Shown here one piece after another: positions 16,347 to 24,897 of a DNA stretch of 64,000 nt. Position 1 is the stretch's first letter; every line of letters begins with the position of its first letter. The DNA comes from Bacteroidales bacterium. Its GTDB lineage: Bacteria > Bacteroidota > Bacteroidia > Bacteroidales > UBA932. Under the pieces are notes generated by a model. That model saw only the letters and a program-made list of their open reading frames with translations. It searched no databases and had not been told where the DNA came from. The stretch spans positions 1-64,000 of the forward strand of contig JAGCVJ010000016.1 in the NCBI GenBank assembly GCA_017962375.1, in the 5' to 3' direction. Position numbers and translations under genes: made by a program.

Positions 16347-18536
16347 ATGAAAAGATTAAGTCTTATCGCGATGATAACAGCCACAGCTCTTATCTCAGCC
16401 TGCAACTCTCAGAAGGAAGAGCCGCAGGTATATATCGGGAAGCAGGAGATTTCCCTTGAATCAGATCTTATGAATCCGGAAGCTCTTTGGGCAATGGGCA
16501 GAATAGGGGGCGTGCAGCCTTCACCAGACGGCAGCAAGATTCTCTACAATGTTTCCTATTACAGCGTAAAGGAAAACAAGAGCCACACGGTAATCTGCCT
16601 TATGAATTCAGACGGATCTGACGTGAAGACTCTTACCAAATCTCCTAAGAGCCAGGGCGGCGCAGTTTGGATAGATGACGGAAAGATGATTGCCTATCTC
16701 AGCAGTGAAGACGGCGTAAGCTCCGTTTGGGTTATGAGCGCAGATGGCGGCGATGCCAAAAAGATTGTGGCAAAGGATACCGCAGGAGTTGAGATGGAGG
16801 TTGAAGATTTCCTGTTTTCACCTGACAGCAAGAAAGTTATACTGATCTCACAGATCCCTTACGAGGGCTCTGTAGTGCTTGGCAAGAACAAATATGAAGA
16901 CCTGCCAAAGACTACTGGAAGAATTGTTGTTGACGTAATGCACAAGCACTGGGACGAATGGGTTGAGACCATACCTCATCCGTTTGTCGCTGACTTTGAC
17001 GGAGTTGAGTTCTCCAACATAAAGGATATCCTCGAGGGCCAGATGTACGAGTGCCCTTCCAAGCCTTTCGGCGGAAGCGAGCAACTGGCCTTCAGCCCGG
17101 ACAGCAAGAAGATTGTTTATTCCTGCAAGAAGATGACCGGCCTGGACTATGCTGTCAGCACAGATTCAGATATCTATGAATATGACATCAAGGGCGGAGT
17201 TTCCCGCAATCTCTGCAAGCCTGTGGGATACGAAAGGCCAGAGGTTAAATATGACGAGAGCCTTCAGAACCAGGACGTTAACAAGCAGAAGATGGATTGC
17301 AATATGGGCTACGACACCAATCCTGCCTACAGCCCGGACGGCAAGAAGATTTCCTGGATGAGCATGGAAAGAGACGGATACGAGAGCGACCGCACCCGCC
17401 TTTGCATTTATGACATAGTGAGCGGAGAGAAGACATACGTTACCGAGAAGTTCGAGAGCGGAGTTGACGACTACATCTGGGCAGACTCCAGCACTCTGTA
17501 TTTCATTGGAGTTTGGCACGGAACCACCCAGATTTACCGTACGGATCTCAATGGCGATGTGTGCAAGGTAACCGATGGAATCCACGATTACGGCAGCATT
17601 GCCCTCTCCGGTGACAAGCTCATTGCCAAGAGGCATTCAATGATGCTTCCTGACGATATCTATTCAGTTGACATCAAGTCCGGCGATGCTACCCAGATAT
17701 CATTCGAGAACAAGCATATTCTTGACAAGCTGGCTCTCGGAAACGTTGAAGAAAGATGGGTTAAGACCACAGACGGCAAGCAGATGCTCTGCTGGGTGGT
17801 TTATCCGCCTCATTTCGACCCTGCAAAGACATATCCTACGCTTCTTTTCTGCGAGGGAGGCCCTCAGTCTCCTGTAAGCCAGTTCTGGAGCTACAGGTGG
17901 AATTTCCAGATTATGGCAGCCAACGGCTACATTATCATCGCTCCTAACCGCAGAGGCCTTCCTGGTTTCGGGATGGAGTGGCTGGAGCAGATCAGCGGAG
18001 ACTATGCCGGACAGTGCATGAAAGACTATCTGTCTGCAATTGACGACATTGCAAAGGAACCATACGTAGACAAAGACCATCTGGGATGCGTGGGCGCCAG
18101 CTTCGGCGGCTTCTCTGTTTACTGGCTGGCCGGTAACCACGACAAGCGTTTCAAGGCTTTCATAGCTCACGACGGAATCTTCAACGAGATGCAGCAGTAC
18201 GTGGAGACCGAAGAGATGTGGTTTGCAAACTGGGATCTTGGCGGAGCCTTCTGGAGAAAGGACCTCAAGACTGCGCAGAACACGTTTGCTCATTCTCCTC
18301 ACATGTATGTAGACAAGTGGGACACTCCAATTCTCTGCATCCACGGCGAGAAGGACTACAGAATCCTGGCTTCTCAGGGCGAGAGCGCTTTCAACGCCGC
18401 CAGAATGAGGGGAATAGACGCAGAACTTCTGCTCTATCCTGACGAGAACCATTGGGTTCTTAAACCTCAAAACGGCATTCTCTGGCAGAGGACGTTCTTT
18501 GAGTGGCTGGACAAATACCTGAAAGTTCAGGAGTAA
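16347..18536 (+). CDS. S9-family peptidase lipoprotein (prolyl oligopeptidase / DPP5-like)
   Basis: 729 residues. Lipobox LISAC near residue 19, so the enzyme is envelope-anchored. An N-terminal beta-propeller (SPDGSKILYNVSYYS, FSPDSKKV, YSPDGKKISWMSM repeats, about 50-450) is followed by an alpha/beta-hydrolase domain with Ser585 in GASFGG, Asp670 in GEKDYRI and His702 in ENHWVLKP. Family members release dipeptides or cleave acylated peptides. In this cluster it may trim peptides outside the cytoplasm, but peptidoglycan peptides contain D-residues and it need not act on them. Confidence 0.88.
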   Translation: MKRLSLIAMITATALISACNSQKEEPQVYIGKQEISLESDLMNPEALWAMGRIGGVQPSPDGSKILYNVSYYSVKENKSHTVICLMNSDGSDVKTLTKSPKSQGGAVWIDDGKMIAYLSSEDGVSSVWVMSADGGDAKKIVAKDTAGVEMEVEDFLFSPDSKKVILISQIPYEGSVVLGKNKYEDLPKTTGRIVVDVMHKHWDEWVETIPHPFVADFDGVEFSNIKDILEGQMYECPSKPFGGSEQLAFSPDSKKIVYSCKKMTGLDYAVSTDSDIYEYDIKGGVSRNLCKPVGYERPEVKYDESLQNQDVNKQKMDCNMGYDTNPAYSPDGKKISWMSMERDGYESDRTRLCIYDIVSGEKTYVTEKFESGVDDYIWADSSTLYFIGVWHGTTQIYRTDLNGDVCKVTDGIHDYGSIALSGDKLIAKRHSMMLPDDIYSVDIKSGDATQISFENKHILDKLALGNVEERWVKTTDGKQMLCWVVYPPHFDPAKTYPTLLFCEGGPQSPVSQFWSYRWNFQIMAANGYIIIAPNRRGLPGFGMEWLEQISGDYAGQCMKDYLSAIDDIAKEPYVDKDHLGCVGASFGGFSVYWLAGNHDKRFKAFIAHDGIFNEMQQYVETEEMWFANWDLGGAFWRKDLKTAQNTFAHSPHMYVDKWDTPILCIHGEKDYRILASQGESAFNAARMRGIDAELLLYPDENHWVLKPQNGILWQRTFFEWLDKYLKVQE

Positions 18537-18559
18537 TAACTCCTTGATTCATAAATTAA

Positions 18560-19768
18560 ATGACGATGGGAAAAACTGAAAAGGGATATCCGAGGGCTCT
18601 GGTGGCAACAGCCGCCTGCCTGGGCTGCGCGTTCTTCGGCGTAACCATGTTCTTCTGGGGAGCGATGCTGCCTTCTCTGGGCGAAACCATCCAGGGCGTG
18701 CAGAACCTGCCTTGGATTCTGACTCTGGGCATCATAGCAGGAACCATAATCTGCGGAGCGGTGATGGACCGCTACGGCTACAAGGCTCTTCTTATTAGCG
18801 CTTCCCTTGCTCTTGCAGTGGGGCTTTGCGGCTTTATCTTCTGCCACGATCTTTGGCAACTGATTATCTCCGCCTTTTTGATCGGAGCCGGCGGCGGTGT
18901 GCTCAATAGCGAGACAATTGCCATCATATCAGATATCTACGGAGATAATCTCAGGGGCACCATGCTCAGCATACTGGGCGCTTCCTACTGCGTGGGCAGT
19001 CTGCTTTGGACGGTTATCTGCAGGGTTTGGTCATACGACCCTATGATTCCTATGAAATGGTCTGCCGCAGTTATCGGCATACTGTCTCTGGCTTTCATAT
19101 TCATTCCGTTCCCTAAGGCCAAGCTTACCAAGGAAGACAAGTTTTCTTTGATAGATTCCGTTAAGCTGTTCAAATATCACATTCTGGCAGTTGCCGGAAT
19201 ACTGTTCTTCTTCCAGGGTGTTCTGGAGGCCATCAGCGCCAATTATTCCACTTCCTACTATGTGAGCGTGGAAAACGGAATAGGACTTCCTGTAGCCCTC
19301 ACATCGCTGATATTCATGACAGTGGGCATGGCAGTAGGCAGATTCGCTCTTCCAGTTTGCCTAAAGACAGGCGGCAGGAAAGTGGCCATGTTTCTGTTTA
19401 TGGCCATAGCATTCGCCGGCGCTCTGCTGCAGTATCTGATGCCTGCTTCTCAGATTGGGGCATTCATCTCGATGACCTTGCTGGGATTCGGAATAGGGGT
19501 TACCGCTCCAGTTATTTTCGACTATCTGGGACAGGTGTTCAAGAAGCATTCAGGCGCTGCCGTAAGCCTTTCGGTAGTTGTGGCGCAGATTGGTATGCTC
19601 ATTGGCAACTTCCTGGTTGGCAAGATGTTCCTGCCTTCATCCGTTGAAGCCGGAGCACCTAAGTACTTCCCGATAGTTATGTGCGTTATGATAATTGCCG
19701 TCTGCATTGCCTTCCCGTTTGTGGCAAAGTCTTCCGACAAGGCTAAAACAAAGAACCTAGACCTTTAA
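18560..19768 (+). CDS. MFS permease, first of a tandem pair
   Basis: 402 residues with about 12 membrane segments. The MFS motif between helices 2 and 3 appears as GAVMDRYGYKALLI, and GGGVLNSETIAIISDIY follows helix 4. The next gene product is clearly paralogous, with the same AACLGxAFFGV start and GGGVLN motif. The fucose/sugar permease group is the closest resemblance I see. The cluster context suggests a sugar or muropeptide substrate. The start could be the second Met (MGKTEKG). Confidence 0.8.
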   Translation: MTMGKTEKGYPRALVATAACLGCAFFGVTMFFWGAMLPSLGETIQGVQNLPWILTLGIIAGTIICGAVMDRYGYKALLISASLALAVGLCGFIFCHDLWQLIISAFLIGAGGGVLNSETIAIISDIYGDNLRGTMLSILGASYCVGSLLWTVICRVWSYDPMIPMKWSAAVIGILSLAFIFIPFPKAKLTKEDKFSLIDSVKLFKYHILAVAGILFFFQGVLEAISANYSTSYYVSVENGIGLPVALTSLIFMTVGMAVGRFALPVCLKTGGRKVAMFLFMAIAFAGALLQYLMPASQIGAFISMTLLGFGIGVTAPVIFDYLGQVFKKHSGAAVSLSVVVAQIGMLIGNFLVGKMFLPSSVEAGAPKYFPIVMCVMIIAVCIAFPFVAKSSDKAKTKNLDL

Positions 19769-19779
19769 TACCAACAAAT

Positions 19780-20970
19780 ATGTCTAAAGGATATTCCACG
19801 GAAAAAGTGAACCTGGCAGCCTGTCTGGGCATTGCGTTCTTCGGAGTGGCTATGCTTTCTCTGGGCGCCATTATGCCGCCTCTGGTTAAGGCCGTTCCAC
19901 AGGCCATAGGGCTGCCTATGTATATGTCTATAGGCATTATCATAGGAACTGTCATCTTCGGCCCAATCATGGACCGCTACGGCTACAAATGGCTTCTGGT
20001 CATAAGCAGCCTTATTATGCTGGCGGGCCTTCTGATTCTGGCCTATTCCACTGAAATGCCGCTTCTTATAGCCGGCATCTTCTGCGTAGGCCTGGGCGGG
20101 GGAGTGCTAAACGGAGAAACCAACGCCATAGTTTCAGACATCTACGATGAAGACAAGCGCGGACGCAAGATGAGCATCCTGGGCGCCTGCTACTGCATTG
20201 GCGCCATGATCTGGACTCTGGCCTGCTTCCTGATTCCGGACTACAAGATTCCGCTGATTGCATGCGCCGCAATAATGCTCCTCTGTGTAATATTCTTCAT
20301 CGCGATTAAATTTCCGAAAGCCAAGATTTCAGCATCATCCAAGCCTTCAGGCTCTGAATACAGGAGCATGCTCACTTCTGCCGCTCTTCTGCTTGTGGCA
20401 TTTGTGCTTTTCTTCCAGAGCGCGTTTGAGGGAACCAGCGGCAGCTACACCACATCATTCCTGACCAAAATAGGAGGAATCGCTGAGAATGACGCTGTTT
20501 TGAGTCTGACTTTCTTCACGATAGGAATGATGGTAGGAAGGTTCGCCCTTGGCGCAATGATGAAAAAGGGAAGGGATCTGCTGGTGCTTTTCATCTACAT
20601 GTTCATAGCCCTGATTGGCGTGGCTTTGATGGGTGTTGGCAAGTCCTCTACATACATTTGCTGGATTGCGATGGCTCTGATAGGCTTTGGAGTAGGGGCC
20701 ACTTACCCTGTTATGCTGGCCCGTCTTGGCGGAGTGTTCCGCAAGATGAGCGGTTCGGCTTTCTCTGCCGCAATCTTCATAGCCCTGTGCGGCCAGTTCC
20801 TGGGCAACTTCTTGATGGGAAGGCTGTTTGCCAGCGGCGGCGGCAACGCTTTCGCCTTCCTTCTTGCCGGAATGATCATAGCCATCCTGATTCTGGCTCC
20901 GTTCGCCTGCCTAGCCTGCACAAGGAGGAAGAATCTTGAAAACAAGAACAATGATACTATATACCCGTAG
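19780..20970 (+). CDS. MFS permease, second of a tandem pair
   Basis: 396 residues, about 12 membrane segments, paralogue of the preceding permease. Shared signatures are AACLGIAFFGVAM near the start, GPIMDRYGYKWLLV after helix 2, GLGGGVLNGETNAIVSDIYDED, and LIGFGVGATYPVMLARLGGVFRK in helices 9-10. Eleven nucleotides separate the pair. The two may form separate permeases with different substrates after a local duplication. Confidence 0.8.
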   Translation: MSKGYSTEKVNLAACLGIAFFGVAMLSLGAIMPPLVKAVPQAIGLPMYMSIGIIIGTVIFGPIMDRYGYKWLLVISSLIMLAGLLILAYSTEMPLLIAGIFCVGLGGGVLNGETNAIVSDIYDEDKRGRKMSILGACYCIGAMIWTLACFLIPDYKIPLIACAAIMLLCVIFFIAIKFPKAKISASSKPSGSEYRSMLTSAALLLVAFVLFFQSAFEGTSGSYTTSFLTKIGGIAENDAVLSLTFFTIGMMVGRFALGAMMKKGRDLLVLFIYMFIALIGVALMGVGKSSTYICWIAMALIGFGVGATYPVMLARLGGVFRKMSGSAFSAAIFIALCGQFLGNFLMGRLFASGGGNAFAFLLAGMIIAILILAPFACLACTRRKNLENKNNDTIYP

Positions 20971-20991
20971 AAACAATTAAAATATAATACT

Positions 20992-21753
20992 ATGTTAGCT
21001 AACCAGTGGAAAAAGAACGCTATAAGCGTAATGGACCAGATTGAGTCCACACAGATGGAACAGATACGAAAAGTTGCTGAAGTTATGGCAGACTGCCTTC
21101 AGGCCGGCCATCTGATTCATACTTTCGGATGCGGACACGCAAATCTTCCTATTGAGGAAATGTATCCGAGAATCGGTGGGTTTGTGGGCTTCCATCCTCT
21201 CTGCGAACTTCCTCTCACTTTCTTCACTCACATCAACGGCGAAATGGGAATCAACCAGTTCCTCTGGCTGGAAAGGGCCGAGGGCTATGGCAAGGCCATA
21301 ATGAGTAGCTGGAATTTCCACAAGGATGACCTTGTATGGCTGTTCTCCCACACCGGAATCAACGCCGTTAACATCGATGTTGCTCTCGAGGCACAGAAGA
21401 TGGGAATGAAGGTTATCGCCTACGGTTCAGCAGGCCAGACCGGTGCAAAGGTGCCTCGCCACAGCTGCGGCAAGAACCTCTTCCAGATTGCAGATTATGT
21501 TGTTGACAGCTGCTGCCCGCTCCAGGATGCAAGCGTAGACCTGAAGGATCATTTCGACAAGATAGGCCCTCTCTCAACAATGGCTTTCGTAACCACTGTA
21601 TGGATGACCATCTGCACTGTTGCAGAGATACTTGCAGACCGTGGAGTTAAGCTCTACATCCATCCTTCCCACAACGTTCCTGGCGACACCACCGCCCACG
21701 AGAGACTTGACGCCGCGCTTGCTGAGTACCGCAAGAGAGTTGCAGGAGTTTAA
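20992..21753 (+). CDS. SIS-domain protein, UPF0309 family
   Basis: 253 residues with one SIS sugar-phosphate-binding domain: HTFGCGHANLPIEEMYPRIGG (about 43-63), LFSHTGINAVNIDVALEAQKMGMKVIAYGS and a C-terminal helical part. The pattern matches UPF0309, whose members resemble phosphoheptose isomerase; no reaction is firmly established. It is the second SIS protein of the cluster besides MurQ, and its stop is 2 nt before the GH3 gene. It could be an isomerase, an etherase-like lyase or a sensor for an amino-sugar phosphate. Confidence 0.78.
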   Translation: MLANQWKKNAISVMDQIESTQMEQIRKVAEVMADCLQAGHLIHTFGCGHANLPIEEMYPRIGGFVGFHPLCELPLTFFTHINGEMGINQFLWLERAEGYGKAIMSSWNFHKDDLVWLFSHTGINAVNIDVALEAQKMGMKVIAYGSAGQTGAKVPRHSCGKNLFQIADYVVDSCCPLQDASVDLKDHFDKIGPLSTMAFVTTVWMTICTVAEILADRGVKLYIHPSHNVPGDTTAHERLDAALAEYRKRVAGV

Positions 21754-21755
21754 TT

Positions 21756-23060
21756 ATGAATCATTACCGCTCATATCTGTTCTCAGCGATTGCTGCAGTC
21801 GCAATCCTTTGCCTGTCTCCGAATTTAGCTCATTCGCAGCTCAGGCAGGACAAGGATTTCGTACGCCACAAGGCCCAGGTAGAGGCTGCGCTTTCCAAGA
21901 TGTCTGTGCGGCAGAAGGTTGCTCAGCTGTTCATCGTTGAACTCAGCCGTGATCCGAGTCCTGCTACCAAAGCTTATCAGGATTCACTTGCAGGATATTA
22001 CGGCCTGGGAAATGTCATACTTATGGAAGGTTCCATCAAGCATTTCCTGAACCGTCTGGATGAACTTAACTCCCTTGCCCAAATACCGATTATGGTGGCT
22101 GTGGATGGCGAATGGGGGGCTGCAATGAGATTTCCGGAGTATCTGCCTTACCCTAGGCAGGCTCAGCTGTCGAGAATAGAAAAAAACGGCGAGAAACTAC
22201 TCTACAAGATGGGGCGCAATGTGGGCAGAGAGCTCAAGGACATCAACGTAATGGTCAATTATGCTCCCGTTGCAGATGTGAGCAAGCATTATACGGAAAC
22301 AGGTGCGCTCAGGACCTTGAGTGACGATCCCCGTCAGGTTTCTCTCTGGATGACCGCATATATGAAGGGAATGCAGGATGCGGGCATCTATGCCTGCGGC
22401 AAGCATTATCCGGGCCACGGCGGCACCACAGTGGACTCTCACTTTGCCCTGCCGGTGATAATGAACTCCAAGGCCTATATGGACACCGTAGATCTCTATC
22501 CTTTCAAAAACCTGATAGACAACGGCGTGGAAATGATAATGCTGGCTCATATCTCTGTTCCTGCCATTGACCCTAGCGGAGTTCCTATGTCTATTTCCCC
22601 AATCCTTGTCAACGATGTTCTCAAAGGCGAGCAGGGCTTCAAGGGCGTAGTCATCACCGATGCCATTGCCATGGCCGGCCTTACCAACGAGGGACGCACT
22701 CCTGTGGAAGCTGTGCTGGCTGTTTACAAGGCAGGGTCCGACATGCTCCTTATGCCTGACGAGCCAATCAAGTGCATAGAGGCTTTGGCCAAGGCTGTGG
22801 AATCCGGAGAACTCCCTATGGATGAACTTGACAACAAAGTCCGCAAAGTCTTGATGCTCAAAGCAAGGGTAGGCTATCTTGAAGAGGGTTACAGTTCTAA
22901 GGTCAAGAATCTTGACCACAAGATTGCCGCTGCCAGAAGGAGAGATTTCCGCCTGATAAAGAAGATGCGCCGCCTTATGAAAAAGTCCACCAAGCCGCAC
23001 GCCGACCTCAAGCCTAGGGGCCAGGACGTTACACTCATATTTGACAAAGCCGGCAAATAA
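21756..23060 (+). CDS. Exported GH3 beta-N-acetylglucosaminidase, NagZ-like
   Basis: 434 residues with a signal peptide (about 1-26). The single GH3 domain has the NagZ signature KHYPGHGGTTVDSH at 216-229, with the His/Asp acid-base dyad unique to NagZ-type enzymes, and the nucleophile Asp302 in VVITDAIAM. It would remove GlcNAc from the non-reducing end of muropeptides or chitin oligomers in the periplasm; E. coli NagZ is cytoplasmic. The last 60 residues are strongly basic (ARRRDFRLIKKMRRLMKK), an unusual tail. Its products would suit the kinases and MurQ upstream. Confidence 0.88.
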   Translation: MNHYRSYLFSAIAAVAILCLSPNLAHSQLRQDKDFVRHKAQVEAALSKMSVRQKVAQLFIVELSRDPSPATKAYQDSLAGYYGLGNVILMEGSIKHFLNRLDELNSLAQIPIMVAVDGEWGAAMRFPEYLPYPRQAQLSRIEKNGEKLLYKMGRNVGRELKDINVMVNYAPVADVSKHYTETGALRTLSDDPRQVSLWMTAYMKGMQDAGIYACGKHYPGHGGTTVDSHFALPVIMNSKAYMDTVDLYPFKNLIDNGVEMIMLAHISVPAIDPSGVPMSISPILVNDVLKGEQGFKGVVITDAIAMAGLTNEGRTPVEAVLAVYKAGSDMLLMPDEPIKCIEALAKAVESGELPMDELDNKVRKVLMLKARVGYLEEGYSSKVKNLDHKIAAARRRDFRLIKKMRRLMKKSTKPHADLKPRGQDVTLIFDKAGK

Positions 23061-23071
23061 ATAAACCAGAT

Positions 23072-23830
23072 ATGTATTCAAAGTTCGATATAACCACAGC
23101 AAGATATGGTGATGTTAAAGACAAGCATTACCATCTTGCAATTTTGCCTTGGGGCAGCACCGAGCCTCATAACCTGCATCTTCCTTACTGCACGGATCTG
23201 CTTCACGCCCAGGCCGTTGCATTCGAGGCTGCCGAGAAGGCCTCAAAAAACGGTGTCAACTGCATGGTTCTTCCGGGAATTCCGCTGGGCAGCCAGAATC
23301 CAGGGCAGATAGAGCTTCCTTTCTGCATCCACACATCGCAGAGCACCCAGATTGCAGTTCTGGAAGACATTGTAGCCTCATTGAAGAAGCAGGGCATCAA
23401 CAAGCTCCTGATTATGAACGGCCACGGCGGCAACAACTTCAAGGGTATGATCAGGGATGTAATGATAAAGAACCCCGGTTCCCTGATTACTGTAGTTGCC
23501 TGGTTCTCAATTCTTCCGCTCAAAGATTTCTTTGAAGAGAAAATCGACGACCATGGCGGCGAGCAGGAAACCTGCGTGATGCTGCATTACTATCCTGAGC
23601 TTGTCAACCTTGCCCAAGCCGGCGACGGCCATCACAACGACTTCAAGATCGATGGCCTCAACGACAAGACTGCCTGGGCTCCACGCCACTGGGCTTACAC
23701 CACCAAAGACACCGGAGTAGGTGACCCGAGGAAGGCCACAGCAGAAAAGGGAAGAAGATACATAGAGGCCGTCATGGAGAAAATCGTGAAATTCGTCACC
23801 GATTTCGCCCTGAATGATTCTTTATATTGA
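23072..23830 (+). CDS. Creatininase-family metal-dependent hydrolase
   Basis: 252 residues. Creatininase motifs are seen: PWGSTEPHNLHLPYCTD, with Glu31, His33 and Asp42 as metal ligands; NGHGGN near 114-119; and DHGGEQETC near 157-165. The family includes creatinine amidohydrolase, FAPy deformylase (ArfB) and mycofactocin peptidase MftE, so the common chemistry is amide hydrolysis at two metal ions. The first motif reads EPHNLHLP in place of the usual E-x-HGPHLP. It is the last gene of the cluster; amide cleavage on a sugar or peptide derivative is possible but unproven. Confidence 0.8.
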   Translation: MYSKFDITTARYGDVKDKHYHLAILPWGSTEPHNLHLPYCTDLLHAQAVAFEAAEKASKNGVNCMVLPGIPLGSQNPGQIELPFCIHTSQSTQIAVLEDIVASLKKQGINKLLIMNGHGGNNFKGMIRDVMIKNPGSLITVVAWFSILPLKDFFEEKIDDHGGEQETCVMLHYYPELVNLAQAGDGHHNDFKIDGLNDKTAWAPRHWAYTTKDTGVGDPRKATAEKGRRYIEAVMEKIVKFVTDFALNDSLY

Positions 23831-23836
23831 CCTCGT

Positions 23837-24859
23837 CTATTCGAGTCTCCACATCTGGGATTTTTTCCTGGAGCAGCGGCCTAGACGGATATTAGAGCCG
23901 AATTCCTCATATTTTCCCTCGAACTCAATTACTAAATCCGGATTGAGAGCTGAATGTATGATAAATGCTTCATGATTCTCCTTAGGATTTCCGGGATTTG
24001 TATTGCATCTCTCCAAATACCATCTTTGAGCCTCGGAGTTGTTGCGTTTATACAGCTGAATGTTTGTTCCGGCGGCAGCAACACCTTTCTTTACGTCCAG
24101 GACATAATTCCGGTTAACGGCTGAGCATATATAGTAATAGTCATTTTCCGGCAGGAAATACCATTGCTGCTCATCTTCTAAAAACTTTCCTACAAGCTCG
24201 ATATTGGTTCCATTGGCCATTTTTTTATTCTTTGCTCCAATATATACTACAGCACTCTCAGCACAGGAAATAAAATAGTTCCCCTTGGCAATCTTTGCCC
24301 ATTTGCCCTTGCTCTTTGAACCAGATTTATTTGCGCTGCTGTTGCTTGATTTTACGCTCCCGCTGCTGTTGCTGGATTTAGCGCTTGCGCTGCTTTTGCC
24401 GGTTTGCGTGTAGGACATATAATTAGAACTTCCTATTACTTTATTTGTTGTTGCGTCGTAGGCAATAAGACGCACAAAGTACTTGTTAGTTCCCTGTTTC
24501 GGATGCAGCTTGGAATTGTAGATGCCCAGTTTTTTGTTTTCCAGGCTGGCCTTATTGGATTTGTTGTTATATTCTTTTGACGTTTTTACGGATACTTTCT
24601 TTCCGTCATTATTCACATATTTATATACTGTCCCTTTTGGACATTCAACTTGCATCACGATTCTGATCTTGTGTGACTTCATATCAGTAAAACGTGCAGT
24701 GAACTGGCATTGAAGCTGCTTTCCTTTATCCGTTACAACATTGTGCTTAAGCTGGCAATTTGAGAAAGTTGCTTTTTGTCCATAAGCAGTTCCCTGAAGT
24801 ATTGTCATTATCACGACAAGCAAGGGAAGCGCTGCTGAGAAGTATAATTTCTGTCTCAT
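23837..24859 (-). CDS. Secreted RICIN-domain (beta-trefoil) protein
   Basis: 340 residues from the ATG at 24859; the TTG at 24877 lies in the promoter box and is rejected. Signal peptide, then an N-terminal beta-rich domain (about 25-150), a Ser/Lys-rich linker (about 155-190) and a C-terminal ricin-type trefoil. The trefoil repeats end in the Q-x-W pattern (EQQWYFLP, AQRWYLE, SQMWRLE). Such domains bind carbohydrates. It is convergent with the creatininase gene, 6 nt apart. A secreted glycan-binding role is reasonable; the target is unknown. Confidence 0.75.
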   Translation of the reverse strand: MRQKLYFSAALPLLVVIMTILQGTAYGQKATFSNCQLKHNVVTDKGKQLQCQFTARFTDMKSHKIRIVMQVECPKGTVYKYVNNDGKKVSVKTSKEYNNKSNKASLENKKLGIYNSKLHPKQGTNKYFVRLIAYDATTNKVIGSSNYMSYTQTGKSSASAKSSNSSGSVKSSNSSANKSGSKSKGKWAKIAKGNYFISCAESAVVYIGAKNKKMANGTNIELVGKFLEDEQQWYFLPENDYYYICSAVNRNYVLDVKKGVAAAGTNIQLYKRNNSEAQRWYLERCNTNPGNPKENHEAFIIHSALNPDLVIEFEGKYEEFGSNIRLGRCSRKKSQMWRLE

Positions 24860-24874
24860 AGATGATTGTTTTCG

Positions 24875-24882
24875 CAAATATA
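24875..24882 (-). promoter_or_regulatory. -7 box of the RICIN-domain gene
   Basis: Minus-strand TATATTTG, a perfect TAnnTTTG, ends 15 nt before the ATG at 24859. It lies in the 38-nt gap after the phosphoesterase gene, so the RICIN gene has its own promoter. No -33 TTTG at the usual distance. Confidence 0.55.
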
Positions 24883-24897
24883 GAAAATAATGCAGTT

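Noticed and set aside
24860-24877. TTG start for the RICIN-domain gene
   Set aside because: It overlaps the -7 box; the ATG at 24859 gives a clean signal peptide.
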